Source: Salinimicrobium sp049687495
GTDB lineage: Bacteria; Bacteroidota; Bacteroidia; Flavobacteriales; Flavobacteriaceae
Assembly (NCBI GenBank): GCA_049687495.1
Contig: JBAVJB010000109.1
Span: 1-11,818, forward strand
DNA length: 11,818 nucleotides
Reading direction: 5' to 3'
Shown one piece after another: positions 1 to 7,420 of this stretch. Position numbers and translations under genes: made by a program. Each line of letters opens with the position of its first letter. Position 1 is the stretch's first letter. The notes under the pieces are model-generated. The model made no database searches, was not told where the DNA came from, and was given only the letters and a program-made list of their open reading frames with translations.

Positions 1-677
1 TCGCTCAGCCTTTTATGTTCCTCTTCCTCCAGTAAATTTTTCCTGTGCAGCTCGATCTCCTGCTGCTCTTTTTCTATCTCGCTGCTTACCTCTTTTTTCT
101 TGAAATATGCTTTCATCCCCAGCTGCCGGTAAATCCCGGTGCCGGTGATCTTTTCCAGAAGTTCGCCGCGCTCGTCTTTTTTTGCCCGCAGGAACTGCGC
201 GAATTCTCCCTGTGCCAGCAGCACCGCCTTGATGAACTGCTCGTAAGAAAGGCCTATTAATTCCTCATTTTTGGAAGGTATGTCAGACTTCTTCAGGTCG
301 AGGGCCTTTTGAGTTGCAAGGTCAAAAAGCTGCATCTCATAATCCCGCAGGTTGTCATTTCGGTTCGTGGAAATGCTCCATTGAGATGAAAAGATCCCGT
401 TCTTACTTTCATAGGTGACCGCGGCAAAAGCCTCTTTCTGGTTACGGGTGAGGATAGCGCCCTTATTGATGATCTCGTTCCTGCTGATCTTTCCCAGCCG
501 CGGCACCTGATTAAACAGTGCCAGGCAAATGACATCCAAGAGGGTGCTTTTCCCGCTGCCGGTTGGGCCGGTGATGGCAAAAAGAGAGCTGGCCGTAAAA
601 GGGCTTTTTTGGAAATCTATCTCGTGGTTTCCCTTTAAGGAATTGATGTTCTGAAATTCAATTTTTAAGATCTTCAT
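1..677 (-). CDS. sbcC: SbcC, exonuclease ATPase subunit, N-terminal part (cut by window edge)
   Basis: This is the large ATPase subunit of the SbcCD (bacterial Mre11-Rad50) complex, which opens and trims DNA hairpins and blocked double-strand ends in the cytoplasm. Only the first 225 or so codons are in the window; the reading frame is open to the left edge. Reading the minus strand from the ATG at 677 gives MKILKIEFQNINSLKG, typical of SMC/Rad50 N-termini. A Walker A motif, GPTGSGKST, lies at about residues 34-42. A Q-loop segment with the core LLAQGEFAQFL, diagnostic for SbcC, lies at about residues 150-166. After about residue 190 the sequence becomes rich in Glu, Lys and Gln, which is the beginning of the long coiled coil. 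The start lies two bases after the sbcD stop, so the two genes are almost certainly co-transcribed and translationally coupled. The Walker B and signature motifs would lie outside the window. Confidence 0.95.
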   Translation of the reverse strand, partial: MKILKIEFQNINSLKGNHEIDFQKSPFTASSLFAITGPTGSGKSTLLDVICLALFNQVPRLGKISRNEIINKGAILTRNQKEAFAAVTYESKNGIFSSQWSISTNRNDNLRDYEMQLFDLATQKALDLKKSDIPSKNEELIGLSYEQFIKAVLLAQGEFAQFLRAKKDERGELLEKITGTGIYRQLGMKAYFKKKEVSSEIEKEQQEIELHRKNLLEEEEHKRLS

Positions 678-679
678 AA

Positions 680-1903
680 TCAGGCGGTCAAATTATCATT
701 TTGCTGTACTTCCTCGAGCAGCTCGTCAAAGGCGCTCACGATCTCCCGGCGTACTTCATCTGAATATTCGTGGGAACCGATAAGCTCCAAGAAAACATCT
801 TTAGGTTTTAGATCCTGCAATTGCCTGCCGTTCTCGTAAAGATCGGCTGCACCAGTAGCGCGGTTCTTGAAGCTGGCCCGGTGTTTCACGATCCTGTAGC
901 CCGGTTTCTCAAAAGCGCTCACCAGTTCATCCAGCCTGAAGATCTTCATCGCGTCGTAATTCTCCTCAATGAGCTCTACTTCGATGAGGCTTTCCAGCTG
1001 TTTTTGCTCCTGCAACCCTTCCAGCTTTTGCCGAAGTTCCTCCAGGGCTCCTGAGATCTTTAAAAGGCTTCGGAAGGCAGGAATTGAAATACTTTCTGGT
1101 TCCCAGCCTTTTGTGGTGTCCAGTAGTAGCAGTCTCTTTTCATCTTTTCTTTCGCTGAAGGAAAGCGGGAGGGGAGAGCCGCTGTAAAAGGCGGGAATTG
1201 CAGCCGAAACCCGCTGCGGTTTATGGATATGACCAAGCGCTACATAGCTGAAATAGTCGCCGAATTGCGAGGCTTCAAAGGCTGCCTGGTTTCCTATTTG
1301 AATGTCCCGTTCACTTTCTGAACCCTCCATGCCGGCGGCAAAAAGGTGTCCCATGGCCACTACCGGTACTTTTGCATAATTGGTACGGCAGAATTCTGCA
1401 GCCTCAAAAAAGGTATTTTCAATGCCTTTTCTGGTAGCCTCCAGCCGGTCTTCATAGGTGAGCCCGTCATTGGCGCTGCGCAGGTCTGAATCTCTGAGGA
1501 AAGGAATGGCTGCAACCACCACTTCCGGTTTGCCGTCGCCGCCGTGAACAGGAATGATCACCTCTTTGCGGTTCTGTGGCATCCCGCCAATGATGTGGAT
1601 TTCCAGCTCTTTCAAAACTTCTTTTGGAGCATCTAGCATGGCCGGGGAATCGTGATTTCCACCGGTGATAATGATCCTGCATTGGTGCTGCTTTAGTTTC
1701 ATGAGCGCGCGATAATATTGCGTGCGTGCTTCCGAAGAAGGATTCGCAAGATCGAACACATCGCCAGAGACCAGAAGCAGGTCAATTTTCTCCTTTTCGA
1801 GCAGGGTGCACAACCAGTCGATGAACAGGTCGAAATCCTGTGACAGCTCGTGTTTGTGGAGTTTTTTTCCTATGTGCCAGTCGGCGGTGTGAAGGATCTT
1901 CAT
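680..1903 (-). CDS. sbcD: SbcD, Mre11-type exonuclease subunit
   Basis: This is the metallophosphoesterase nuclease subunit that pairs with SbcC. From the chosen start the protein is 407 residues, close to the usual length of about 400. All the phosphoesterase metal-binding motifs are visible: ADWHIG (D8, H10), SGDVFD (D48), GGNHD (N83, H84, D85), a later MGHLFA and then GHIHKPQ. The reading frame is open for another 23 codons upstream, to 1972, but the family always begins right at MKILHTADWHIG, so the ATG at 1903 is preferred. The C-terminal part after about residue 280 is the variable capping and SbcC-binding region and ends with an acidic helix. The gene comes first in a sbcD-sbcC operon with a two-base gap. 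A clear promoter was not found in the 170 bases upstream. Confidence 0.95.
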   Translation of the reverse strand: MKILHTADWHIGKKLHKHELSQDFDLFIDWLCTLLEKEKIDLLLVSGDVFDLANPSSEARTQYYRALMKLKQHQCRIIITGGNHDSPAMLDAPKEVLKELEIHIIGGMPQNRKEVIIPVHGGDGKPEVVVAAIPFLRDSDLRSANDGLTYEDRLEATRKGIENTFFEAAEFCRTNYAKVPVVAMGHLFAAGMEGSESERDIQIGNQAAFEASQFGDYFSYVALGHIHKPQRVSAAIPAFYSGSPLPLSFSERKDEKRLLLLDTTKGWEPESISIPAFRSLLKISGALEELRQKLEGLQEQKQLESLIEVELIEENYDAMKIFRLDELVSAFEKPGYRIVKHRASFKNRATGAADLYENGRQLQDLKPKDVFLELIGSHEYSDEVRREIVSAFDELLEEVQQNDNLTA

Positions 1904-2012
1904 GTCTGCAAAATTTAATTCAGGAAGGAAAGATTCGGCTTCGAAAGTAAGACTTAACCTTCTTGTTTGCAAAGTAAACTTACAGGAGCGACAAAAGCTG
2001 GCGTTATAAAAG

Positions 2013-2048
2013 AATAGCTTCTGAAAAATGGCATTTTCAGAAGCTATT
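2013..2048 (-). terminator. Strong hairpin terminator of the 2074-3366 gene
   Basis: A perfect 15-bp inverted repeat, with arms at 2013-2027 and 2034-2048, flanks a 6-base loop. On the minus strand it starts 25 bases after the TGA stop of the secreted-protein gene and is followed by CTTTTATAA, a short U-rich tract, as expected for intrinsic termination. It separates that gene from sbcD downstream on the same strand, so sbcD probably needs its own promoter. The plus-strand side has only a short A-rich/T-poor tail, so its use in that direction is unlikely. Confidence 0.8.
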
Positions 2049-2073
2049 AAAATTCGGGTTATTCAGAAAAAAA

Positions 2074-3366
2074 TCAGTTATTCTTCAAATTCTTCCTGAT
2101 CTTTTCAATGGCGTTTTCAATGGATTTATCGGGTTCGATAATATTGTTCTCACCCCAGAAAGAGATATCGGCAAAACCTGAAATATCATCGGTCATCACG
2201 ATCCGTGGATCCATAAAGGTGCTGTCCTTTTTCACCCTTCCGCCGGGATTGATCTCCCAGTCGGTCACCGCTAATTCGCTGTTGACCTTATAATGAGAAT
2301 TGAACAACCTGCGCCTCCATTTGACAACGAACTCCAGCTGAGTATCTGCATAACCAAAATACCAGCGGCCGTCACGTTCGCGGTACTGTATCACGTAATG
2401 CACCTCGACCGGGTATACCCTGGTGCCACCGGGTTTCTTCTTCACAAAAAGCTGAGTGGCAGCAGAGCGGTTGTCAACATTTAGATCAAATGAAGCTTTT
2501 ACCAGGGTAAAAGTCGTGGCGTCTATATAGAGTTTGCCGTAGTACCAGGGAATGTCCCTTCTCAGCTCTTCAAAATTGACTACATAGAGATATTGGTTAT
2601 TGATCTTGGTGGGCTTATCAAAATCGAACTTGAAATTGGTGAGGTCATACTCATTGAAGATGTTGGTTGGATTCTTCATGATATCGATGCTCAGCGGATT
2701 GTATGGCCCGCCCCTAAGTTTGAGGGCTAAAGTGTCCAGCCGGTCGTAATCGGCTGTTTTTCGCGCTTTGACCAGGGCAATATTATCATCGGCATTAGAG
2801 TCGTAGGCTTCTTTGTGAATGGTAACCACAGCTTCGGAAAGAGAAACGTTCTTGCGGCCGCGTTTGATGGTTTCCCTGTAAAAAGCAGTCATTTCGGACC
2901 GGTCATTCAAATAATTGCTTCCGCGGTTCTTGAGCATATTTCTCACAAGGGCGCGGGCATCGGTATAAGTGAACAGGCTGACTTCAGATAGTTCTTCAAC
3001 GGTCTCATTAAGTGCTATCACAACTTCTCCCTTTTTAAAATCACCAAGAGAAAGTGACTTGCTTTGAAAGCCCAAGTGAGAGATGGTGATGTTAACATTT
3101 CCCAGCCGCTCCGGGATCTTGAGGGAAAATTTCCCTTCGGAATTGGTTACTGTAGAAATGTTACTGTTCTCAACGGCCAGATAAGCAGAGACGAGTGGCT
3201 CCCCGGTTTGGCTGTTGACGACCTTACCTTTGTATTCGGCATAATCTACAGCAGGGTTTTGCTGCAGCACAAGGTTTGCGGTCATACCCGAAATTCCCGT
3301 TGGAAAAGATAAAAGAAGGAACAAGAAAACCAGGTACCGTACAAAGTATAGAGAATTTCTTTTCAT
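2074..3366 (-). CDS. Secreted protein with carboxypeptidase-regulatory-like domain, function unknown
   Basis: The protein is 430 residues from the ATG at 3366. That start gives a clear signal peptide: a Lys/Arg-containing N-terminus, then a hydrophobic core (LVFLFLLLSF, about residues 12-21) and a likely cleavage site near residues 26-30. The frame is open to 3423, but the extra 19 residues would precede the signal peptide. Residues 45-128 form a CarboxypepD_reg-like beta-sandwich, with KGKVVNSQTGEPL at the start, a central NSEGKFSLKIP and the typical HLGFQSK turn. This domain is common in Bacteroidota exported and outer-membrane proteins, such as TonB-dependent receptors and DUF5686 proteins. 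The remaining 300 residues have alternating beta-strand character but no catalytic motif that I recognise, and the protein is much shorter than a full DUF5686 or TonB-dependent barrel. It is probably periplasmic or attached to the outer membrane. It is transcribed alone and ends at the 2013-2048 hairpin. Confidence 0.85.
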   Translation of the reverse strand: MKRNSLYFVRYLVFLFLLLSFPTGISGMTANLVLQQNPAVDYAEYKGKVVNSQTGEPLVSAYLAVENSNISTVTNSEGKFSLKIPERLGNVNITISHLGFQSKSLSLGDFKKGEVVIALNETVEELSEVSLFTYTDARALVRNMLKNRGSNYLNDRSEMTAFYRETIKRGRKNVSLSEAVVTIHKEAYDSNADDNIALVKARKTADYDRLDTLALKLRGGPYNPLSIDIMKNPTNIFNEYDLTNFKFDFDKPTKINNQYLYVVNFEELRRDIPWYYGKLYIDATTFTLVKASFDLNVDNRSAATQLFVKKKPGGTRVYPVEVHYVIQYRERDGRWYFGYADTQLEFVVKWRRRLFNSHYKVNSELAVTDWEINPGGRVKKDSTFMDPRIVMTDDISGFADISFWGENNIIEPDKSIENAIEKIRKNLKNN

Positions 3367-3433
3367 GGTACAGGATTTTAGAGATAAGTAATGTAATATA
3401 CTTAAAAACAGGAAGATATTCAATAGAAGTGAT

Positions 3434-3462
3434 GAAATGTAGAATTATTCTAAGTTCCTCAA
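3434..3462 (-). promoter_or_regulatory. Candidate promoter of the secreted-protein gene
   Basis: On the minus strand a TTG at 3462-3460 is followed after 18 bases by TACATTTC at 3441-3434. This matches five of the six defined positions of the Bacteroidota -7 element TAnnTTTG, with a spacing in the known range. Transcription would begin near 3427, giving a leader of about 60 bases before the ATG at 3366. The call rests on consensus matching only. Confidence 0.4.
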
Positions 3463-3463
3463 G

Positions 3464-3476
3464 GTGGAAATTCCAC
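3464..3476. promoter_or_regulatory. 13-base palindrome, possible operator
   Basis: GTGGAA-A-TTCCAC is a perfect dyad with 6-base arms around a single central base. It lies one base upstream of the putative -33 element of the leftward promoter, a common position for activator or repressor binding. No known regulator consensus was recognised. Confidence 0.35.
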
Positions 3477-3532
3477 GTTGCTAATGATAATCTTATACAG
3501 AACTTCGTTGGTTTCTTTTTTTGAAGTTAAGA

Positions 3533-3550
3533 GGTATGTCGGGGCATACC
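3533..3550. repeat. Short inverted repeat GGTATG-6 bases-CATACC
   Basis: The 6-base arms at 3533-3538 and 3545-3550 are perfectly complementary around the loop TCGGGG. It lies mid-way in the intergenic region, far from either stop codon, and no T-tract follows directly, so it is more likely a protein-binding site or chance than a terminator. Confidence 0.3.
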
Positions 3551-3580
3551 GAAGATCTTTTATAAAACCGCCCTTCTCCT

Positions 3581-3599
3581 CTTAACAGACCTTTAACAG
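3581..3599 (+). promoter_or_regulatory. Tandem TTAACAG direct repeat with 11-bp period
   Basis: TTAACAG occurs at 3582-3588 and again at 3593-3599, each preceded by a pyrimidine, exactly 11 bp (about one helical turn) apart. This layout is typical of binding sites for OmpR/PhoB-family response regulators, which bind direct repeats head to tail on one DNA face; read on the other strand it is CTGTTAA-N4-CTGTTAA, which resembles the E. coli pho box layout. It lies 40 bp upstream of the rightward promoter candidate at 3640. The regulator identity is an inference. Confidence 0.4.
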
Positions 3600-3639
3600 G
3601 AAAAGCCTCTTTATTGTGATATTTTTACGCTTCAGTAAG

Positions 3640-3668
3640 TTGACGTAGCACTTAACCCAATATACTTG
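3640..3668 (+). promoter_or_regulatory. Candidate promoter of the light-sensing operon (distal)
   Basis: TTG at 3640-3642 is followed after 18 bases by TATACTTG at 3661-3668, which matches five of six defined positions of the Bacteroidota -7 element TAnnTTTG. Transcription would start near 3675 and give a leader of about 100 bases before the ATG at 3776. Its distance from the TTAACAG repeat would fit activation from upstream. Confidence 0.35.
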
Positions 3669-3720
3669 AAATGTGGCATTATAGATGTCAAAAGTGGCCA
3701 AAGGCGTAGACAAGAACACT

Positions 3721-3728
3721 TACTTTTG
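3721..3728 (+). promoter_or_regulatory. Candidate -7 element of the light-sensing operon (proximal)
   Basis: TACTTTTG is an exact match to the Bacteroidota -7 consensus TAnnTTTG, 47 bases before the ATG at 3776. No TTG lies at the expected -33 distance (around 3698-3702 reads GGCCA), so it may be a weak or activator-dependent promoter, or chance. Confidence 0.35.
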
Positions 3729-3775
3729 AAAAAATTGAAGTTTGGCCATTTTTAAAGCATTTTCATTCATTTCCT

Positions 3776-6700
3776 ATGAGGAAAACCGTTCAGAACTCCC
3801 CGAAATCTTTACAAGAACCTTCTCAAATCCCTGCAGACACAAGGATCGTAGCAATAGGTGCCAGCGCCGGAGGGCTTGAGGCATTAAAAGCCTTCTTTGA
3901 ATCTGTTCCTGAAGAAACCCCTGCCGCCTTTGTGGTAATTCAGCATCTTTCTCCTGATTATAAAAGTATGATGGGCGAGCTGCTAAAAAGAAGTACCAGT
4001 CTTCCTATAGTTGAAGTGTCCAATGGCCTGGCCGTAAAGCCGGGGCATATCTACCTTATTCCGCCGGTAAATAACCTGGTCCTTAAAACCGGTTTGCTAT
4101 ATCTTTCAGAAAAGCCAAAAGACCAGACGCTTAATTTACCTATAGATATATTCTTTGAGTCCCTGGCAAGGGAGAAAAAAGAAAAGGCCGTTGGAGTGAT
4201 CCTTAGCGGTACCGGAAGTGACGGTACCCGGGGTGCCCGCGCGATCAAAGAGAACGATGGGATGATCATGGTTCAGGAACCGGAAGAGGCACAATTTGAC
4301 GGAATGCCTAAAAGCGCGATCAATACCGGCCTCGTAGATTATGTGCTGCCAGTAGATGGAATGGGAGGTGAATTGAACAATTTTATTACTGCACCTTCGG
4401 TTTTTCATTTTGACGATGGCGATGTGCAGTATGATCAAACAGAATTAATGAAGATCCTGAGCTATGTTGACCAAAAGACAGGCCTGGATTTTAGAGAATA
4501 TAAACGTTCTACACTTGCGAGAAGAGTTGCCCGCCGAGTCAATGTGTGCAAGTGTAGATCCCTGGCAGATTATTACACCCACCTATGTTCAAGAGAGGGA
4601 GAGGTTGAGATCCTCTACCGGGAATTTCTTATTGGAGTGACCAAATTCTTCAGGGATAGTAAAGTATGGGAACAGCTTCGAAAAAAGGTATTTCCAGAGA
4701 TGGTCAAGAACACCAACAATGGAGAAACCTTAAAGGTTTGGAACGTTGCCTGTAGTACAGGAGAGGAGGCCTATTCTTTTGCAATCTGTCTTTATGAGGA
4801 AATTGAAAAACAGAATAAGAGCATTGAGCTAAAGATCTTCGCAACAGATATTTCCAATAAACACCTGGAAATTGGTAGCAAAGGAAAATATCCTGAAAGC
4901 ATTGCAGCTGATGTTCCCGCTGACCTTCTTTCAAAATATTTCCTTCCGAAGCCACACAGCTACAGAGTGGTGGAAAAGCTGAGAAGAGCTGTGATATTTT
5001 CTTGCCACAACGTGATCAAGAATCCGCCTTTTAGCAACATGGACCTGGTTTCGTGTAGAAACCTGCTGATCTATTTTCAACCGGCCATTCAAAAAAAGGC
5101 CTTAAACGTGTTGCATTATGCACTAAAACAAGACGGAATTCTCGTGTTGGGAACAAGTGAGAGCATGCATAACCAGCAGGAGAATTTTACCGAAATAGAC
5201 AGGAAGTGGAAGATCTATCAAAATGCTCATCCCGCAACCCGCTTGAACAGCGAAATTTCCCATGCAAGTTCGGCTAAACTTATAGAGAACAATATCTCCA
5301 GGCAGAAAAAAACTAGCAGGATTCAACCTCAAACGAACAATTCAAGGCTCAACCTGGATTTTACGAATACGCTCCTGGAGCATTTTAATGCAGCCAGTGT
5401 ATTTATAGACTCGGAATATAATATTCTGGAAGCAATAGGGGAGTTTAGAAAGTACGCGAACCTGCCCGTTAATGGTTTTTCCATTAACCTGCTCGACATG
5501 CTGGAGGCAGACCTGAAGTATCTTGTTCAAAACACTCTTAAAAAAGCAGGTAAGCTGCAAAAAAAGGTGTACTATCAGGATGCGGTATATACCCATGATG
5601 GAGAAAAGAAAGGTGTGGATATAGTCGTCAAACCTTTTGACCAGCAAAACCAGGAGGGAGATGCTTATTTCGTTGTCAATTTTATAGAAAAAGAGCTTAA
5701 TCTCGAGAATACCGAGACCGTAGACAATATTACCCTTACCAAGAGGACCAAAGAATATGTGTCTAATCTTGAGGAGGAACTTAAACAAACTAAAGAGGAA
5801 CTGCAAACCTCTCTTGAAGAGATCGAGACCAGCAATGAGGAGCTGCAGGCAGCAAACGAAGAGTTGCTGGCTTCTAACGAAGAATTGCAGAGCACCAATG
5901 AAGAGCTGCAAAGTGTTAATGAGGAGATCAATACTGTCAATGCAGAAAACCTTCAGAAGATGGATGACCTGGCAGCGCTCAATGCCGATATGAACAACCT
6001 CCTTAAGAGCACACAGATTGGTACGATCTTCCTGGATGCTAATTTGCGCATCAGGAAATTTACGCCGGCTATCAAGGAGCACTTCAGCTTTTTGAATTCA
6101 GATATAGGACGACCCATCAGCCATTTTACGGGAAATATAGGCCGCAGCAACCTGCTGGAGAGGTGCAAAAGAGTGCTTAGTTCAGGAAAAACCCTTGAAA
6201 AACCGGTGGTTTCCAAAGATGGAGTACATTATTTAAGAAGAATATCTCCTTATGTTGGCTCAGGACAGAAAGTGAATGGGGTGGTGATCACCTTCATCGA
6301 TATTCAGAATCTTCAGAAATCAAAAGAAAAGCTGGAGGCCAGCGAGAAAAGGTTTAAGAGCTTTTATGAAGAAGATCCTGTGATCCACATAAGTGTTGAT
6401 CCGCAGACGTCTAAGATCATCCACTGTAACAAAATGGCCGTGAAACGCCTGCAGTACAAGTCTCTGGACGAGCTCATTGGGCTGCCTATTTATGACCTTT
6501 ACAGTGAAGAATCGCAGATCAAGGCTTTAAAGTCAAACAAAGAGTTTTACAAGAAAGGCGAACTGGTCAATGTGGAACAGACGATAATTTCGGCCAAAGA
6601 AGAAAGGATCCCTGTTATCATGAATGCTCTTGCCGAGACGGACGAAAATGACAAGATCGTTGCCGTGAGATATACTTTTGTCGATATTTCTGATGTTAAG

Positions 6701-7414
6701 AAGGCAGAAAATCAGTTGATGCAACAAAAAGCAGATCTTGAAAGGGCAAATAAAGACCTGGAGCAGTTCGTTTCCATTTGTTCTCATGACCTGCAGGAGC
6801 CGCTTTCCACGATCAAGTTTGGAAGCGATGTGCTGGGCAAGATGTATTCAGACAAACTGGATGAGAAAGGCCAAAATTATATTTCCTATATCAAGAATGC
6901 CTCAACCAGGCTCTCTCAACAGATCAAAGCTTTACTGGAACATTCCAGGATCGGCCGCAATGGGCAAAAGTGCGTTGTGGACACTAAAGAGGTGGTAGAA
7001 GTAGTGAAGTATGATCTTGGAAAACGAATAAAAGACACAAATGCCAAAGTCCATTCCGGGAACCTGCCCAAGATTGACGGCTATGAAGTGGAACTTAGGC
7101 TGCTATTCCAAAACCTAATTAGTAACGCGATCAAATACACCCCAAAAGAAAGGAATCCCGAAGTGCGTATCTCTGCCTATAAAGAGAACGGGTACTGGGT
7201 CTTTTCTGTAGTTGACAACGGTAAGGGTATTGCGAAAGAGAACCTCCAAAAAGTATTTACCATTTTTAACAGGGTAGATGGAGAAGAGGATGAAGAAGGA
7301 ACAGGAGTTGGCCTTGCGCATGTTGAGAAGATCGTGAATCTTCATGACGGCAGCATTTGGGTAGATTCCCAGGAAGGGGTAGGAAGCTCCTTCTATTTCA
7401 AAATCAAAGCTTAA
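3776..7414 (+). CDS. CheB-CheR-PAS-coiled coil-PAS-PAS-histidine kinase fusion
   Basis: This is a 1212-residue cytoplasmic multidomain signalling protein with no membrane segment. Residues 22-205 are a CheB methylesterase domain without the usual receiver; the triad is present as S30 (GASAGG), H57 (IQHLSP) and D149 (SGTGSDGT). Residues 219-483 are a CheR methyltransferase with FFRD, the SAM-binding CSTGEEAYS (C326-S334) and SCRNLLIYF. A PAS-like domain (about 525-645) is followed by a Glu-rich heptad coiled coil (about 656-743), a PAS_10-like domain (about 746-845) and another PAS (about 858-970). The C-terminus is a complete histidine kinase: H1004 in SHDLQEP, N-box N1117, G1 DNGKGI at D1147, and G2 GTGVGLAHV from G1175. 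CheR and CheB normally add and remove methyl esters on chemoreceptor glutamates, but no receptor is encoded here. It is the first gene of an operon with a bacteriophytochrome, starting six bases later. The PAS ligands are unknown. Confidence 0.93.
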   Translation: MRKTVQNSPKSLQEPSQIPADTRIVAIGASAGGLEALKAFFESVPEETPAAFVVIQHLSPDYKSMMGELLKRSTSLPIVEVSNGLAVKPGHIYLIPPVNNLVLKTGLLYLSEKPKDQTLNLPIDIFFESLAREKKEKAVGVILSGTGSDGTRGARAIKENDGMIMVQEPEEAQFDGMPKSAINTGLVDYVLPVDGMGGELNNFITAPSVFHFDDGDVQYDQTELMKILSYVDQKTGLDFREYKRSTLARRVARRVNVCKCRSLADYYTHLCSREGEVEILYREFLIGVTKFFRDSKVWEQLRKKVFPEMVKNTNNGETLKVWNVACSTGEEAYSFAICLYEEIEKQNKSIELKIFATDISNKHLEIGSKGKYPESIAADVPADLLSKYFLPKPHSYRVVEKLRRAVIFSCHNVIKNPPFSNMDLVSCRNLLIYFQPAIQKKALNVLHYALKQDGILVLGTSESMHNQQENFTEIDRKWKIYQNAHPATRLNSEISHASSAKLIENNISRQKKTSRIQPQTNNSRLNLDFTNTLLEHFNAASVFIDSEYNILEAIGEFRKYANLPVNGFSINLLDMLEADLKYLVQNTLKKAGKLQKKVYYQDAVYTHDGEKKGVDIVVKPFDQQNQEGDAYFVVNFIEKELNLENTETVDNITLTKRTKEYVSNLEEELKQTKEELQTSLEEIETSNEELQAANEELLASNEELQSTNEELQSVNEEINTVNAENLQKMDDLAALNADMNNLLKSTQIGTIFLDANLRIRKFTPAIKEHFSFLNSDIGRPISHFTGNIGRSNLLERCKRVLSSGKTLEKPVVSKDGVHYLRRISPYVGSGQKVNGVVITFIDIQNLQKSKEKLEASEKRFKSFYEEDPVIHISVDPQTSKIIHCNKMAVKRLQYKSLDELIGLPIYDLYSEESQIKALKSNKEFYKKGELVNVEQTIISAKEERIPVIMNALAETDENDKIVAVRYTFVDISDVKKAENQLMQQKADLERANKDLEQFVSICSHDLQEPLSTIKFGSDVLGKMYSDKLDEKGQNYISYIKNASTRLSQQIKALLEHSRIGRNGQKCVVDTKEVVEVVKYDLGKRIKDTNAKVHSGNLPKIDGYEVELRLLFQNLISNAIKYTPKERNPEVRISAYKENGYWVFSVVDNGKGIAKENLQKVFTIFNRVDGEEDEEGTGVGLAHVEKIVNLHDGSIWVDSQEGVGSSFYFKIKA
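5774..5926 (+). repeat. Coding heptad repeat (21-bp period) with Glu pairs
   Basis: Within the CheB-CheR-kinase gene, a 21-bp imperfect repeat encodes eight heptads, each containing a Glu-Glu pair (residues 667/668, 674/675, 681/682, 688/689, 695/696, 702/703, 709/710 and 716/717). The last six also have Ala, Ser or Thr three residues before the first Glu and three residues after the second. The codons vary (GAA/GAG, CTG/TTG, AGC/TCT), so the repeat is old and maintained at protein level rather than a recent duplication. It forms a parallel signalling coiled coil between PAS domains. Confidence 0.85.
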
Positions 7415-7420
7415 ACCTTA

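Larger units (their letters stand above)
3367..3775. other. Divergent intergenic regulatory region
   Basis: About 410 bases separate the start codons of the secreted-protein gene (leftward) and the CheB-CheR-kinase gene (rightward). No convincing protein-coding frame or RNA gene is visible. The region contains candidate promoters on both strands, a 13-base palindrome, an inverted repeat at 3533-3550 and an 11-bp-phased direct repeat at 3581-3599, each listed separately. The density of small symmetrical elements suggests that one or both genes are regulated here. Confidence 0.7.

Noticed and set aside
293..580. A 95-codon minus-strand open frame near the left edge.
   Set aside because: It is a shifted frame within sbcC, whose correct frame shows the Walker A and Q-loop motifs.
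1970..1995. A possible sbcD promoter, TTTG (1995-1992) with TTACTTTG (1977-1970) on the minus strand.
   Set aside because: The spacer is only 14 bases and the -7 element lacks its conserved A, so the match is too weak to call.
3776..4390. The possibility that the CheB-CheR protein belongs to a flagellar chemotaxis cluster.
   Set aside because: No cheA, cheW, receptor or motility gene is nearby; CheB-CheR-PAS fusions of this type commonly occur without chemotaxis genes.
5774..5926. The 21-bp repeat as a recent DNA tandem duplication.
   Set aside because: Codon choice differs between units while the protein pattern is kept, which fits selection on a coiled coil rather than recent copying.
5342..6082. 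A 246-codon open frame on the minus strand opposite the coiled-coil and PAS region of the kinase gene.
   Set aside because: It is antisense to strongly conserved coding sequence, and its Leu/Phe-rich translation is the expected mirror of the Glu/Lys-rich heptads opposite.
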